Source of the DNA: Thelonectria olida
Lineage: Eukaryota; Ascomycota; Sordariomycetes; Hypocreales; Nectriaceae
NCBI GenBank assembly: GCA_020736575.1
Contig: JAGPYM010000005.1
Span: forward strand, 186,001 to 250,000
DNA: 64,000 nucleotides
Direction of reading: 5' to 3'
Shown piece after piece: positions 20,913 to 35,464 of the stretch. Numbering within the stretch: position 1 is the first letter of the stretch; every line of letters begins with the position of its first letter. The notes below the pieces were generated by a model, which saw nothing but the letters and a program-made list of their open reading frames with translations, made no database searches and was not told where the DNA came from. The position numbers were made by a program, and so were the translations under genes.

Positions 20913-23322
20913 TTAGACATTCTTTTTCCTCGCCTCATCATACTCCCCCTCTTCGCTCTCATCCCCGCTCTCATCCTGTTCCTCCTCTCCCTCCGTCTTG
21001 CGTCTCCTGTTCTTCATCGCCTCCCGAATCTTACGGGACGCCTCGTCAAAGCCACCCGCTGAGTCCAACGTAGTGAAGCCGCTGATCGGGAACCCACTCG
21101 ATCCGAACCCGCCTCCACTGCTGCTTGATCGCGAGCGGCTGGCCCGTGACGGTGGTCGAGTAGAGAAGATGCCCACTCTGCCAATGTTGCTGAACGAGTC
21201 GTTGCGAGGAAGAGCTCGACTGGACTGCATGGTGCTTCGGCGAGACAGGAGTGGCGGTGTTTCCCCGTCGAATCCAGTGCTCGACTGATCGCTATCCCGA
21301 CGACGATGTTTCTCAGGCGAACTGGGCTGACCTTCCGCCTTAAAGAAGTCAGGAACCAGGCGCGCCTTTTCAAAGTCGGGAAACATCTCAGGTCCTAGCG
21401 TGTTGATCACTTCCGTCACCTCTGCACTCAGCTCAGCTCGCCTGGTTCGCAGCTGATGGATGTTGTATCCCGACGAAGGCTGCAGGCACAGAACCAGTGG
21501 GCGAAGTGACTTGAAGATGTCCATGCCAACCTCACCGAATCGTAGCGCGGCAAACGTGATGCCCACCATCAGGGGCCAAACAGTAAAGTAAACCAGCCAG
21601 AGGGGAACCCACTGAGGCGCATAGCCCCAGAATCGGTCGTGCCACACCTTGAGTACGATGAGTATTGAGTAGAAGTGATAAAGCATAGGCGCAAAGCCCA
21701 TGGCGATGAGAATTTTCCAGGTGGCCATGACATCACGGCCTCGAATCTTGACAGTGGAACCCGCCAACGCCGTCTTGGCCTTCTGTCGGCTGATGATCTT
21801 GGTGGCCACGAATACGGGCGAGAACAGGAGAAGGCCCGGGACAGTACCAACGAAGAGGATGAGGAGCTTGATGGAGCGGTAGACGAAGAGGAAGATGACC
21901 TTGAGGATAGACATGCGCGCGTACTGAACCTGGTGATCCTTCAGGTTGAGGTAGCGAAGGCGAGCGTTGTATTCCTTGACCGACTTGGACAGCCCAGAAA
22001 CTCGCCCATCGTCCTTGTACCGCTCGTAGCCCATGGACAGCCTTCGATTGAGCTCCACCACGACGGGGAGAGGCAACTTTTTGCCAGTGGGGTTATATAG
22101 GCGGCGAGCGGCTTGAATCATCATCAAGGTGTCATAACTCGGAGCCGAAACGGTCACAGAGTTGAGCGCCTGGTAGACTGTATCCAGGACCTGTCCGATC
22201 GCCTCACGACGTTGGTTGTTGCGGTAGAGCTCAACGAGGTGTCGGGGAATCTCAAAAGGAGCGCCAAACTCAACAACAGCACGCGATCGGAACTTGTGCG
22301 CGTGGAAGTAGTTCATGCCCACGGGCACAATCTTGAGACCACAGTCCGGATCCTCAGCGAGAGTACCCAAAGCCATAATGGCGACACCGGCCTTGAGCGG
22401 GAGCAGCTCAGTGCGATCATGACTACCACCCTCCGGGAAGATTCCTATGCAACCGTTGTTGAGCAGACGGTTAAAGACAGCCTCATAGACCTTGGTCTGG
22501 TCGATATGAGGGGCCAACTTAAACTTTGTGCCTTTGTACCCGGCTGCAGGGGCCTTATCCTCCTTGTTGGTAAAGTTTCCATTCTCATCGAGGTCGTCTC
22601 GGCCCGTCAACTGCTGCAAAGCTAGCTTGCCCTTGAATGGGCGCTTGATGCGGATCTCCTCCGGCCCGAGGATTTGGGCGATATCAACGCTGGCGCTGGC
22701 TATGTTCTTGCCCGCTGGGAGGAACAGCATTCCCTGCACCTCGCCCTCACCCTCGCCAAACTTTGTACCAATACCACGAACAAGAGTTGGATCGTTGATG
22801 GGATCGGGGAGGTAGACGGTGCCCTTGGCGGGTTTGGCGGCATCCTGGGCGCGGCCGACGGGCACGGAGCCCACCTGGCGAGAGCCCCAACCGATGAAGC
22901 CGTGGACGGACTTCTGGGCAATAAGCAGCGATACTCGGCGGTTGGCTTCGTTGCGGAGGGTTCGCTGGAGAATCAGGGCGTCGACAAACTACGAGAGCCT
23001 ACGTCAGTGTACATGTTCCCACGGGCGCTTGTGAGTTGTTGCCTCGATACCGAGCCTTGACATGTGAAGGCGAGGAGGGCAGACGGACCTGATTGGCATG
23101 AGGGGCGGCAACGAAGAGCACAGGACCAGACTGCGGAACGCGCCAGGCGCCTCTCGGCACGACTTCGCGAAAGAACATGTCGACGATGTTGCCGACGCTG
23201 TACAGGAACAGATCGTACTTCCAGTTGGGCATTGGATAGAGCTCCTTCTGGCGCGGGGCCTTTGTCACAGCTTTGGAGCTGGACGCCGCCGTGGCGGTTT
23301 TCTTGTCGGCCTTGTCGACCAT
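20913..23322 (-). CDS. Glycerol-3-phosphate / dihydroxyacetone-phosphate acyltransferase (SCT1/GPT2 type)
   Basis: Exon 1 (23322-23089) and exon 2 (22988-20913) join across a 100 bp GT-AG intron, giving 769 residues. The enzyme makes lysophosphatidic acid at the ER membrane, the first step of glycerolipid synthesis. The join creates the acyltransferase motif PHANQFVD with H75 and D81. FPEGGSHDRTELLPLK (about residues 262-277) is the substrate-binding motif. Three hydrophobic stretches around residues 400-520 should be membrane spans. The C-terminus is long, Ser/Arg-rich and acidic, as in yeast Sct1/Gpt2 where it is phosphorylated. Length fits the yeast proteins (about 740-760). The ATG was chosen because it is the first in frame before the conserved YPMPNWKYDLFLY segment; the open frame extends upstream without further family features. 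Confidence 0.93.
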
Positions 23323-25041
23323 GGCGGGCAGTTTGGGGTATGATCGAAGAGAGAAATGTACAAGGCCTGCGCGCCGGTGCGAGACAAGAAAGAAGTCGAG
23401 AGATGTATTCTGGATATGCGCGCGCAGCCAGGCGGCGATGGGTGATGGTGGAGAGCAACGAGACAAGCGAACGGAAGTTTTGGCGGAAAGCTGGGGCTGG
23501 GATAAAGGTGGGAACCGGCTCCGGTCCGTACAAAGTACTGGGCCTAGAACAAGCAGGTGGCAGCCCTCGTTGGATGGTGGCGGCACAGGTTTTCTCAGAG
23601 GAGACAAGGTTGCATTTGCAATGGATCAGAAGATGATGAGAGAGGAATGGCTTGCTATGGACGCTGTCCGAAGGATTTTGAACGAGGTTGCTGTTGCCGA
23701 AGCTGCTGATATCGAGGGGGATCCATCTATCACCAACCAACACTCTGAATGGATCTGGAATGTGTCTCGAGAATTGACTTTGAGTTCTTTGGAATCAATA
23801 GAACCGCTCGACAATAGAAAAGCTGCGGTCAAAAGTCATGACTCTACCATCTGATGTGATTCCTACTCCTTTGGTCCTACATCCAGCAAACGACGAAGGA
23901 TAACACCGAGCGAGGACCAGAGGCTATCAAGGGTACATCCGGCGCGTCCTGTCTATCACTCCATTTCATCGGAGATCGGATACGCATTCAGCTGCCGGCC
24001 CTTGTAAGGGAGCTCGGGCCGAGATTTGTTTCTTTGTCGCGGATGGAGAAACGGGTGATTGTATTACCCGTATGGGCAGTATGGCGGAATGGATGAGTCT
24101 ACTTTGCGTAATTATGATAATTCAGAGCGGGGTCAAGAGAGAGGCATGGACAGCCCTCACCTCGGCCGAGAAGACAATCATCAACTCTCCCTTATTGATC
24201 CAGATATGAGAGGAATGGAGATCTACCTAATCTGTACCTCAGGCAATTATCCAATTCCCAACCAACTCTTTGTGTTCATGTCTGAGACATGCAGCCACAA
24301 CGTTGAAGCGTTGAAGACCAACAAACCAATCACAGCTCCACGTTTCACTCTCTTGCAGCTGATCACGACCTGCATGTCTCTCACTGATCGAGAGCCAAGT
24401 TGGGGGAAAGGGAAAACGGGTCACCAGGACTCGACCACTTGTGTCTCATAGTCTATGTCATCCATACTTTACTTGTGACCTAGCCTCCCCTCCCTCGACT
24501 TTGTGGTCCCAATGCACACTCGCTTCCCCAACAAATGCATGCATGCGCCTCCGCAGATGCCAGTGACAGCGTTTCTTACTTTTTGGTTGAGGCCGGTTGA
24601 GGAGCCTCAGAGCCGTGGACTAACGGAACAAACTTTCTGGGCAAACTATGCGCCAAATGCTCAATCACTCTCCCTGTTCGATTATCAGCATCTCCGATGG
24701 CAATAGGCCATTGTCTGAGCAGCTCATCTGCTGCTCAACTCAGACACTCGATTGTTGGACCAAAGCGCATAGATAAGCTTCCCCTCCTCTCATATGCGCC
24801 TGACGTCATTGTTTATCATACGTCGTCGTCACTGTGAACAAAGGCGATAACAGGCCCGAGTTTCGAACTTCGGGTGATACTAACTAAATCAAATTACGAT
24901 GCACATTAACATGCTAATCTAAAGTCATCAACTCTGAAGACCTCCTTTCAAGACGGTCTTCCGCATTGGTTTCATGAGCCATTAGTCATTAGTACCGCGT
25001 TCGTAGACATGCAACTCCCGTGCGCCTCCAGACACCCACGC
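23323..25041. other. 1.7 kb gene-free spacer
   Basis: The acyltransferase promoter lies at the low end and the 3' region of the RING gene at the high end. A plus-strand frame of 130 codons at 24059-24451 has no domain or codon signature and is not called. A GTTCGAAAC-like tRNA B box on the minus strand near 24862 lacks a matching A box. Confidence 0.5.
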
Positions 25042-27207
25042 TCACTTCTTCTTACCCCTTCGTCGCGTCTTCTTCTCCGGTACGCTCGCAGTCCCGCCTT
25101 CAATATCCCCCTCTTCGATTTTGCCCTCATTCTCGAGCTCCTTGAGCTTCTCTTGCCCCGAGATAAACATGCTTAGATCCCGATTCATCTCCTTCAGCTC
25201 TGCAATCTCCTGAAGTCGCTCCTCGTCTTGCTTGGCTCGAGCCTCATCGTCTACCGTCAAGTGCTCGACCCGTTTCAGCAAGCCTTCCGTCATACGCTTC
25301 TCTTCCTGGAGTGACTTGCCCAAACTGCGCGCCAAGTCCTCGCTCTTGCGCGCCTTCTTGCGCTCGCGATCCAGCTCCCGCTCTAGCTGTGGAATCGTCT
25401 CCGTAGTGAGTGTCTCATATTTATCCTCAAGAAGTGCCATCTTTTCTGTGACACTCGAGGCTTGCATGGCCGCATCCTCAGCTGCAGCAGACGCCTTGGA
25501 CGCCTTGTCCACTGTCTTGTTTATCATCTCCTCGAAATATGCTCGCTGAGATTCGAGCTGGCTCTGGAGCAGATGCGTATACTCCAATGCAATGCTCTCC
25601 AGTTTTGCTCGGGGCACCACGTCCTCTTCCTCCCGGAACTGATTGGGTCTGCTGCTGCTGGGAAGCTCTACAACTTTGCCATCGCCCTTGTCACGGATGA
25701 GTCGATGTACCCACATGTCTCCAGCGTAGTCCCATACGTGCTGCGTCTCGATTTCAAGAGAAAAGCAGTGCGCCGTCTCCTTCCAGTGGTCCTTCGCATG
25801 GCCTTTCTTATACCGGCCGCATCCCACATAACCGCAAATCAGGCATATCCACAGATCATCGGTACAATCACAAACAGTGCACATGTTTGCACCTGATGAG
25901 CCGAATGGTTGGGCGGAGGGATTGTCGGGATCGTCTGTTTCCGACTGTGGAAGAGTGAACCTGCAGACTGGGCATGTCGTTGCCTTCCAGTTCTTCAGAC
26001 AGGTACAGTGAAATATATGAGAGCAAGGAGTTGTCATGAGCCCGTTCGTATCGTCCATCCGTTCCAGACAAACGGGACAGGTGGGGAGTTCGACGAGGTT
26101 GGGAGTTGGGGGAGGGAAAGGTCGAAGGCTGTTCGATACGCCAACTGAGGCGGATAGGGACGTAAAATTGTGACTGAGCTTTCTCTGAGTTGGCGTTTCG
26201 AAAGTGATGCTCTTGACGAAAACGACATGGCAGATCTGAGACTGAGTTCCAGTTAGCGAACATGTACAAAATTGAGCTTGTCCCAATATCACGATACTGA
26301 CCTGTGCTGGACTGAAGAGGGTGCCGTCATACGCCCGCCGCCATTCTTTCGCGCGTTGGCTGTCGCGAAACTTCAGCAAGACGAGGTTTCTATTCATATT
26401 CGAAGTCAAGACCATTCGACAGTGGCTAACGTGACCCAGCCACTCCTGTCCCAAAAAATCGACGAAATCGTCTGGGGACATGGATGCAGGGACTGCTGGA
26501 ATACAGAGAGTCGTGTAATCGTCGTCCTGTGTCTCTTCTTTTCCATCATCTGTCTGATTCCTCCGGTCCATGCTTTGCGTCTCCTCGCCATCACGGTAGA
26601 AGTGTACTATACCCCACCCGAGCTCCGTATTCTTCGTTTCGAGGGGTACGAATTTGGCTTTGGTGTCTGTGCCGGCGCCTGGAAATGTCGGTCCCAGCGC
26701 AGGAGCCGCTGAGGGCGCTGCGCGACTCGATTCGCCAGCCATCAAAGCTTCGGTGTGCAGAGGGATAGTCTCAATGCTCACGCGACCAAATCGCCAGTCT
26801 TGGACCGCAGTCTCTGGGCGGATCGCCGCACTTGCAGATGGAGGTGGCGAGCTGTTCTGCCTCTGTAACCACTGCCGTTCTGATACTATTTCGAAGTTGC
26901 GCTCGTGTTGCCTCGGAGGCGTACGTGGAGCTGCCCCGCAGTCGATAATGCTTGGGGTCGAGGATGAGGAGATGCCAGGTGATGGCTGTGTCGAGGAGAA
27001 ATGTGTCGATTTGAAATCTGCTGAAATTGGTGGAGCTTTGTCGAAGCTTCTTCTCTCTGCTCGGGCGTGGGAAGGCAACTCGTCGAAAACATAGGCATCG
27101 GAAGGTGGTAACCAGATATTGGTCTCTGCTGTATTTGCTACTCCTTCCGCAACCGGGTTCGGGGTCGGATATAGCTCGAATTTGAGGTGATAGAAGTATG
27201 AAGGCAT
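25042..27207 (-). CDS. BRAP2/Etp1-like RING E3 ubiquitin ligase
   Basis: Exon 1 (27207-26302) and exon 2 (26235-25042) give 699 residues. Domains follow the BRAP2/Etp1 order. An RRM-like BRAP2 domain is split by the intron (about 235-320, YTTLCIPAVPASMSPDDFVDFL). A RING finger follows (about 355-393, CPVCLERMD...CSHIFHCTCLKNW...CPVCR). Next is a UBP-type zinc finger that binds ubiquitin C-termini (about 421-478, MCTVCDCTDDLWICLICGYVGCGR). A long coiled coil (about 520-660) and a basic end RRRGKKK complete it. Yeast Etp1 acts in ethanol tolerance and protein turnover. The N-terminal ~200 residues are Ser/Pro-rich and poorly conserved. The 66 bp intron (GTCAGT...CTCAG, branch GCTAAC) is a multiple of three without stops. 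Confidence 0.93.
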   Translation of the reverse strand: MPSYFYHLKFELYPTPNPVAEGVANTAETNIWLPPSDAYVFDELPSHARAERRSFDKAPPISADFKSTHFSSTQPSPGISSSSTPSIIDCGAAPRTPPRQHERNFEIVSERQWLQRQNSSPPPSASAAIRPETAVQDWRFGRVSIETIPLHTEALMAGESSRAAPSAAPALGPTFPGAGTDTKAKFVPLETKNTELGWGIVHFYRDGEETQSMDRRNQTDDGKEETQDDDYTTLCIPAVPASMSPDDFVDFLGQEWLGHVSHCRMVLTSNMNRNLVLLKFRDSQRAKEWRRAYDGTLFSPAQVSIVILGQAQFCTCSLTGTQSQICHVVFVKSITFETPTQRKLSHNFTSLSASVGVSNSLRPFPPPTPNLVELPTCPVCLERMDDTNGLMTTPCSHIFHCTCLKNWKATTCPVCRFTLPQSETDDPDNPSAQPFGSSGANMCTVCDCTDDLWICLICGYVGCGRYKKGHAKDHWKETAHCFSLEIETQHVWDYAGDMWVHRLIRDKGDGKVVELPSSSRPNQFREEEDVVPRAKLESIALEYTHLLQSQLESQRAYFEEMINKTVDKASKASAAAEDAAMQASSVTEKMALLEDKYETLTTETIPQLERELDRERKKARKSEDLARSLGKSLQEEKRMTEGLLKRVEHLTVDDEARAKQDEERLQEIAELKEMNRDLSMFISGQEKLKELENEGKIEEGDIEGGTASVPEKKTRRRGKKK

Positions 27208-27814
27208 AGCAAAGTCGTTCGGAGTTGTATCGCGGCCTTTGTGGTGAACAGGTGTGAACGCGCAAAGAGCTGGTCAAAGTGCTTGGATGGCGAAACGTGG
27301 AAGAAGGCGAAAGCGTAGGGTGAAGTCAAGGCGGCAAATAAATAAACAAATGGCAAGTCTGACACATGGGACTGTCGCAAACTTTCATTGTCTTCTCTCC
27401 ATGCAACAGCGCACCTTGAATCACTATAAAAAGCAAAGCATTTTGTATTTGACAGGGAAGGGTTAAAACTTGAAGATTTGTGAGCCAGGTTTTGGAAGCC
27501 CGCTTGGGTGGAGGTTTCGGCTCCACGTGAGCCGCTGGAAGATGTGTCACGGGACCACCCATCATGCCCCTCCCACCAACCCCCACCTGTCATGGATCAC
27601 ACGTCACTTAGCATGTAAAGATAAGGAGAGGATTATATGAGACTTCAATAGGTCTGTATTCATGCACAGCGTCTAAACGCTGCGAAAACTATTGGTGTAG
27701 CTGGAGATATCATGCTGGGACGTAGCCCAACCCCAAACCCCCAAATTAATCCGAAACGCCGTCTCGTTGAAATGCCACTACTTGTCATCAACTGTCGTTA
27801 TCTTGCCAAGCCGC
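27208..27814. other. Spacer between RING gene and polyubiquitin gene
   Basis: 607 bp with the RING gene promoter and the polyubiquitin 3' region. No other feature is recognised. Confidence 0.5.
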
Positions 27815-31272
<3,458 letters not shown>

Positions 31273-32209
31273 ATGTCTATGCCGGCTACGTCAGGCCATA
31301 GTGCCGCCTGTTGCAACATCCCCCCAGTTGTTTCCAAGGGATACAAGGCCAAGGGAGCCTACGAGGAAATTGGAGGATATCGCACTTGTTAGTCTTCATA
31401 AAGCCGGTCCAGCACGGCTCGATGGCCAGCAAACTAACTAGAGTGCCCAATCAGACGTTACGGGACCGTCCGACGCAACCAAGGCTATCGTTGTCATCTA
31501 CGACATCTTTGGCTACTTCGACCAGACCATCCAGGGTGCCGACATCCTTGCCCACAGCGACAAGCAAAAGTACAAGGTCTTCATCCCCGACTGGTTCGAG
31601 GGCAAGCCTTGCCCCATTGAATGGTGCGTGGTCTTGGAATCTTGAATGCTCTCATATTGACCAACCATTCCCTAGGTATCCTCCGGACACGGAGCAGAAG
31701 CAGAAGGATCTTGGCAACTTCTTTGGAAAGTTTCCACCTCCGAACATTGCTGGTCTCCTTCCGGATTACGTTCAGGCTGTGCGAGGAACGAGCTCCGACA
31801 TCGCCAAGTTTGGTATTATCGGAGTAAGATTTCCTTCACTTCCCACTCCATCATAAGAAGCTAATCATTTCTCTTGAAGTACTGCTGGGGTGGAAAGGTT
31901 GTTGCCCTCACCACCAAGGCCGATACGAACCCATTTGCCATTGCCGCTTCGATTCATCCAGCAATGGTCGACCCCAACGACGCAGAGAACGTCACCATCC
32001 CCACCATGTTGCTTGCTTCCAAGGACGAGCCGGTTGAGGATGTGAAGAAGTTTGAGGAGAGACTCAGGGTTCCCAAGCACGTCGAGACCTTTGATGATCA
32101 GATCCACGGCTGGATGGCTGCACGCGCCGACCTTGATGATGCTCGCGTCAAGGAGGAGTATGAACGTGGATACAAGACCGTTCTGGAGTTCTTCTCCAAG
32201 AACTTCTAA
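31273..32209 (+). CDS. Dienelactone hydrolase family protein (alpha/beta hydrolase)
   Basis: Exons 31273-31387, 31455-31623, 31676-31823 and 31880-32209 give 253 residues; introns are 67, 52 and 56 bp GT-AG. The Cys-Asp-His triad of the family is visible as C146 in GYCWGGK, D193 in LLASKDEP and H220 in DQIHGWMAA. The early part carries YDIFGYFDQT, the usual oxyanion-region strand, and VFIPDWFEGKP. Family members cleave dienelactone in aromatic catabolism, but most fungal homologues (such as yeast Aim2) have unknown substrates, so only hydrolase activity is proposed. No signal peptide is present; it should be cytosolic. It converges with the phosphopantetheinyl transferase gene, 169 bp away. 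Confidence 0.93.
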
Positions 32210-32378
32210 AGTATGATGGGGTAAAAGTTATGAAGGCATGAAATCGGAACCACTTTGCAGACTGGTGGGATTTGCGATATAGAGAAGCGATCATGATATG
32301 AATGAAATGGCCAGTTTCCTGCCTCTTTTCTCTTCTTTTGTAAGTGGTTGCAAGTCATGATTGGCGTTGTCGTGTTGG

Positions 32379-33323
32379 TTATTGTGACATCATGGCATTC
32401 TCACCATAAGCCACGGCCTCTTCGATGTCCAAACCAGTAAAGTCTCCAAGTTTGATCTCTTCTCCTTGAGCCCGGACGGCTGTGGACACCATATAGTCGT
32501 CCAGAAGCGGCTTCAAGTCCAAATTCACGTCATCCAGCTTCTGTCCGTTAAGCCACACCTCCTGCGGCGTCGTCTTGTCCTCTGGCGGCGCAAACCCGGG
32601 CATCTCCAACTGGCCCAGCCACGCGGCCAGGAGCGCTTCGCCCGTCATCTTGACGTACGCCTCGCGCAGACACCACAGCGCATAGAAGTACCGCAGCGCC
32701 CTGTCGCGGCCCTCGTCCGTGCTCCCGGCAACAATGCGCTTCAGCGCCGCCACGTCGCCGTCGGAGAAGACGTCGGCATGCACATCGACAAAGTGCGCCC
32801 AGCCCTGCGCGGCCAGGGTATCGCGGTCGCGGTCGCGGCGCTCGGCGGGACACACGACGTCGACGCCGACCTGGGCACCCGGCGGCGGGTTGTGCAGGGC
32901 GATGAAGACGACGAGACCAGCCTGGTGCGAGACGTTGAAGAGCAGCGGCTCTCTGCCGTCGGCGGTGCGGAAGACGGGCTTTGTGCGCTCGTCGCGGACG
33001 GGCGAGGCGTCAGCCCACGAGACGTCGCAGAAGCGGGCGATGGCGTAGCGCTTGAGCAGGACGGAGCCGAGGGCGAGCTTTGCGTCGCGGACGTGGTAGT
33101 AGCGGAGGACGTTGGCCTGCTCGACGTCTGTGAGGAGGTTGAGGGCTGAGGCGGCCTGTGAGGGGGGTGTCAGGAGGAACACGTGTGATGTGACGGAAGG
33201 GGCATGTTTAAAGATGTGAACACTCACAACAGTGGTCAGGTCCTTGGTCTTTTGGGCGGAGGGCCAGAGGGGACGAGTGTCGAGCACCCACTGGATGACG
33301 GTTGTGTTCACTTCGGAGCCCAT
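32379..33323 (-). CDS. 4'-phosphopantetheinyl transferase, Sfp type (NpgA/Ppt-like)
   Basis: Exon 1 (33323-33228) and exon 2 (33155-32379) give 290 residues. The enzyme transfers phosphopantetheine from CoA to carrier-protein serines. In filamentous fungi it activates polyketide synthases, non-ribosomal peptide synthetases and the lysine-pathway enzyme alpha-aminoadipate reductase. Family motifs visible are FNVSHQAG (about 105-112), the magnesium-binding VGVDVV with D131, and FYALWCLREAYVKMTGEAL with W193, E197 and K201. The 72 bp intron (GTGAGT...CTCACAG) is a multiple of three without stops. GC content in the middle of the gene is high. Length is somewhat below the ~340 of Aspergillus NpgA. 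No secondary-metabolite cluster is seen nearby. Confidence 0.93.
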   Translation of the reverse strand: MGSEVNTTVIQWVLDTRPLWPSAQKTKDLTTVVSVHIFKHAPSVTSHVFLLTPPSQAASALNLLTDVEQANVLRYYHVRDAKLALGSVLLKRYAIARFCDVSWADASPVRDERTKPVFRTADGREPLLFNVSHQAGLVVFIALHNPPPGAQVGVDVVCPAERRDRDRDTLAAQGWAHFVDVHADVFSDGDVAALKRIVAGSTDEGRDRALRYFYALWCLREAYVKMTGEALLAAWLGQLEMPGFAPPEDKTTPQEVWLNGQKLDDVNLDLKPLLDDYMVSTAVRAQGEEIKLGDFTGLDIEEAVAYGENAMMSQ

Positions 33324-33853
33324 GATGCAGCCGCTTTCTCGAAATCAAGATGTGAATTCGACGAGAGTCAGATGTCAAAATCAAATTTCAGAAACGCAAG
33401 CAGCTTCAACTTATCCTAGTGAGCGTGTGTTCGTGAGACGAAGCTGCGCCGTCTTGCGGAGGTGTGAGTCCTCTATTTTCGGAGGCGGCATTGCGGGGAC
33501 GCGGGCGGAGCCCGGGAAGTGGTGTGTATAAATAAGGCTGACCGACACCGAAAATCGCCGGCGGCAAGCGAAATTAATGTCCGGGAGTCAAGGTATTCAA
33601 CCGACTTGCACGGTTTCGACTTACACAGTCACAAAGATTCCTTACTCTCCCGTCAGTCAATGGTCTGAGATACGGTGTAGGCGATAGATCAAACTAAAGC
33701 CACTCAATCGAGGTATCCATTGCAACATCACCACAGAATGAAGAAAGGCACACCAGCTCAGATAGACACGCAGAAAAGAGAACCAAAGATACTGCTTGAC
33801 GAATGATAAACACAATACTCCAAGCTCAACCTCATCAAGCTTGCCCCACTCCG
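33324..33853. other. Spacer upstream of the phosphopantetheinyl transferase
   Basis: 530 bp containing the transferase promoter and the 3' end of the next minus-strand gene. A short GC-rich stretch (33480-33530) is followed by A/T-rich DNA. Nothing more is recognised. Confidence 0.5.
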
Positions 33854-35464
33854 TCACTGTGACACAGCAACCTCACCGACATCCCCAAAGAGCTTCCTCC
33901 TAATCGTTTCTCCCTCGGCCCGTCCAATGGACAGAACAATCTCTGCCCCGGTTTCTAGCTCGGGCTCTATTGAGAGAGCCACAGCCTCGGTCACCGTAAT
34001 CCCCGGGTTCCATCCATTTTCCACATTTGCTATAGGTCCTTTAAGGACAGCATTGCTAAGTTCTTCTCCAAACACGGCAGCCAAACGGTCTCGAGGGGGA
34101 TCGAGCATGAGCATGCCTGGGGTAAGAACGATGCGACTCTTAGTGTGCGGGAAGCTGAGGAAGCGGTACCCGTCTCGCTCTTCAATGTCGATGTTGAGGA
34201 GTGTCTTGACGAACCCTCTCACATACTTTGCGTCAATTCGCAAGTATATTCTGCACTGTTCCACGAGGCGCTCTGGCCCGAAGAAAACCATTTCGACGCT
34301 AGGAACGATTGTGTTGTTGCGCGAGCTGAGCAACTCGCTATTAAGTGAATTGAACAGGTCTTGTGGCAATAGGTCCTTGACTGCAACCGGAGAGGCACCA
34401 GATAAACACAGTGTGCCAGATAGCTCATGATGTTGCAAAGTGATTTGCGATGATATATGCGGGAACCGACCATCGATCTGGGGCTCTGAGGGAGGCGGTC
34501 CATGAGTAGGGGCGTCGGTGTCGGTGTTGGCACTGTTGAGAATGAATGCCGCCCTTGGTAGTACGTATGTCTTGAGTTCATGGCGTGATGGATCACCTTC
34601 AGCTCCCTCTTGAGGAGTCATGTTTGCAATACGCCTTTCAAATATGGGTGCGCTGACTAGGCCTGCTGGAGGAGTGGGTGACCTCTCTCGTCTAGGTTCT
34701 GTCGGCACTTGTTCGTGCTCTTGCTGAGACTGAGATTGCTCGCCTCCATGTTCTCGTTGGGACTGGCCGTCGAGCTCTTTCACAGTATCATCATGGAGCT
34801 CTTGTTTGAGCCCTGTTTGTGGAAGGCCGCTATGCTCTTCTTGCCTGGTATCGCTCTGTGGCATTTCCTCTGACTCTTGTCTCAGCGTCTCTCCAGCTGC
34901 TTGCTCCCAGTTCTTTCCGGCTCGAGTTGACAGGTCTCCTTCGGAGCCTTCTTGTCTGGTGCCATTCTGTTGTTCTTCCGCAGACTCTCTCTCCAGCTGT
35001 TCTCGAGCTGCCTCATCTAAATCCATCTCGGACGCAGCGAACAGGTCTTCTTTAGTGTCTTCTTGCGTCTTCATTGGTGGCCCAGTCTCGTCTCGTTTGC
35101 GCCGTTTTCGTGGCCCTCCCGGAGAGAACCCTCTGGGTCTGCGTAGAGGACCCAACCACCTCACAGCCTTCTCGACAATCTTCGGCTGCTTTTCCAGAGC
35201 CTTGCCCCATTGTCTGATAGTACGCGATCTAGCTCTAGGGTTCTGAGCCATCAAATCCTGGAATTCCTGTAGATCTTCGTGTTGTTTGTCACGGTACTGT
35301 GTGGCGAGACCCTTGGCTGTTTGGAATGCCAAGTACGCATACGGCGAGCCGGAGTAGAGTGGATTGGTCTGGACAAAGTCCCAGCCATCGAGAGGGTACC
35401 AGTTGCGCACCGTCCCGCGAAGTCTATTGATAATTTGATCAAGAAGCATGCCCTGCTCCTCCAT
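33854..35464 (-). CDS. Hypothetical protein (536 residues), family not recognised
   Basis: A single-exon frame. The N-terminal ~110 residues look globular and conserved in style (LLDQIINRLRGTVRNWYPLD, then YAYLAFQTAKGLA), followed by a basic patch with RRPRGFSPGGPRKRRKR that could be a nuclear localisation signal. Residues about 135-280 are Glu/Gln/Arg-rich and low in complexity. The C-terminal ~220 residues again look folded (VEMVFFGPERLVEQCRIYL, RIDAKYVRGFVKTLLNID, NPGITVTEAVALSIEPE). No catalytic motif, membrane segment or signal peptide is visible. A nuclear role is possible from the basic patch but is inference. It lies upstream of and in line with the phosphopantetheinyl transferase gene. 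Confidence 0.75.
   Translation of the reverse strand: MEEQGMLLDQIINRLRGTVRNWYPLDGWDFVQTNPLYSGSPYAYLAFQTAKGLATQYRDKQHEDLQEFQDLMAQNPRARSRTIRQWGKALEKQPKIVEKAVRWLGPLRRPRGFSPGGPRKRRKRDETGPPMKTQEDTKEDLFAASEMDLDEAAREQLERESAEEQQNGTRQEGSEGDLSTRAGKNWEQAAGETLRQESEEMPQSDTRQEEHSGLPQTGLKQELHDDTVKELDGQSQREHGGEQSQSQQEHEQVPTEPRRERSPTPPAGLVSAPIFERRIANMTPQEGAEGDPSRHELKTYVLPRAAFILNSANTDTDAPTHGPPPSEPQIDGRFPHISSQITLQHHELSGTLCLSGASPVAVKDLLPQDLFNSLNSELLSSRNNTIVPSVEMVFFGPERLVEQCRIYLRIDAKYVRGFVKTLLNIDIEERDGYRFLSFPHTKSRIVLTPGMLMLDPPRDRLAAVFGEELSNAVLKGPIANVENGWNPGITVTEAVALSIEPELETGAEIVLSIGRAEGETIRRKLFGDVGEVAVSQ

Noticed and set aside
24059..24451. 130-codon plus-strand frame starting MYYPYGQYGG
   Set aside because: The first residues look gene-like, but the rest has no feature and no transcript structure can be proposed.
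24858..24872. tRNA B-box-like GTTCGAAAC on the minus strand
   Set aside because: The flanking stem pairs only with a bulge, no A box lies at the right distance and no acceptor stem can be drawn.
31273..35464. Phosphopantetheinyl transferase and hydrolase as part of a secondary-metabolite cluster
   Set aside because: No synthase, tailoring oxidase or transporter is nearby; these transferases are usually unlinked housekeeping genes.
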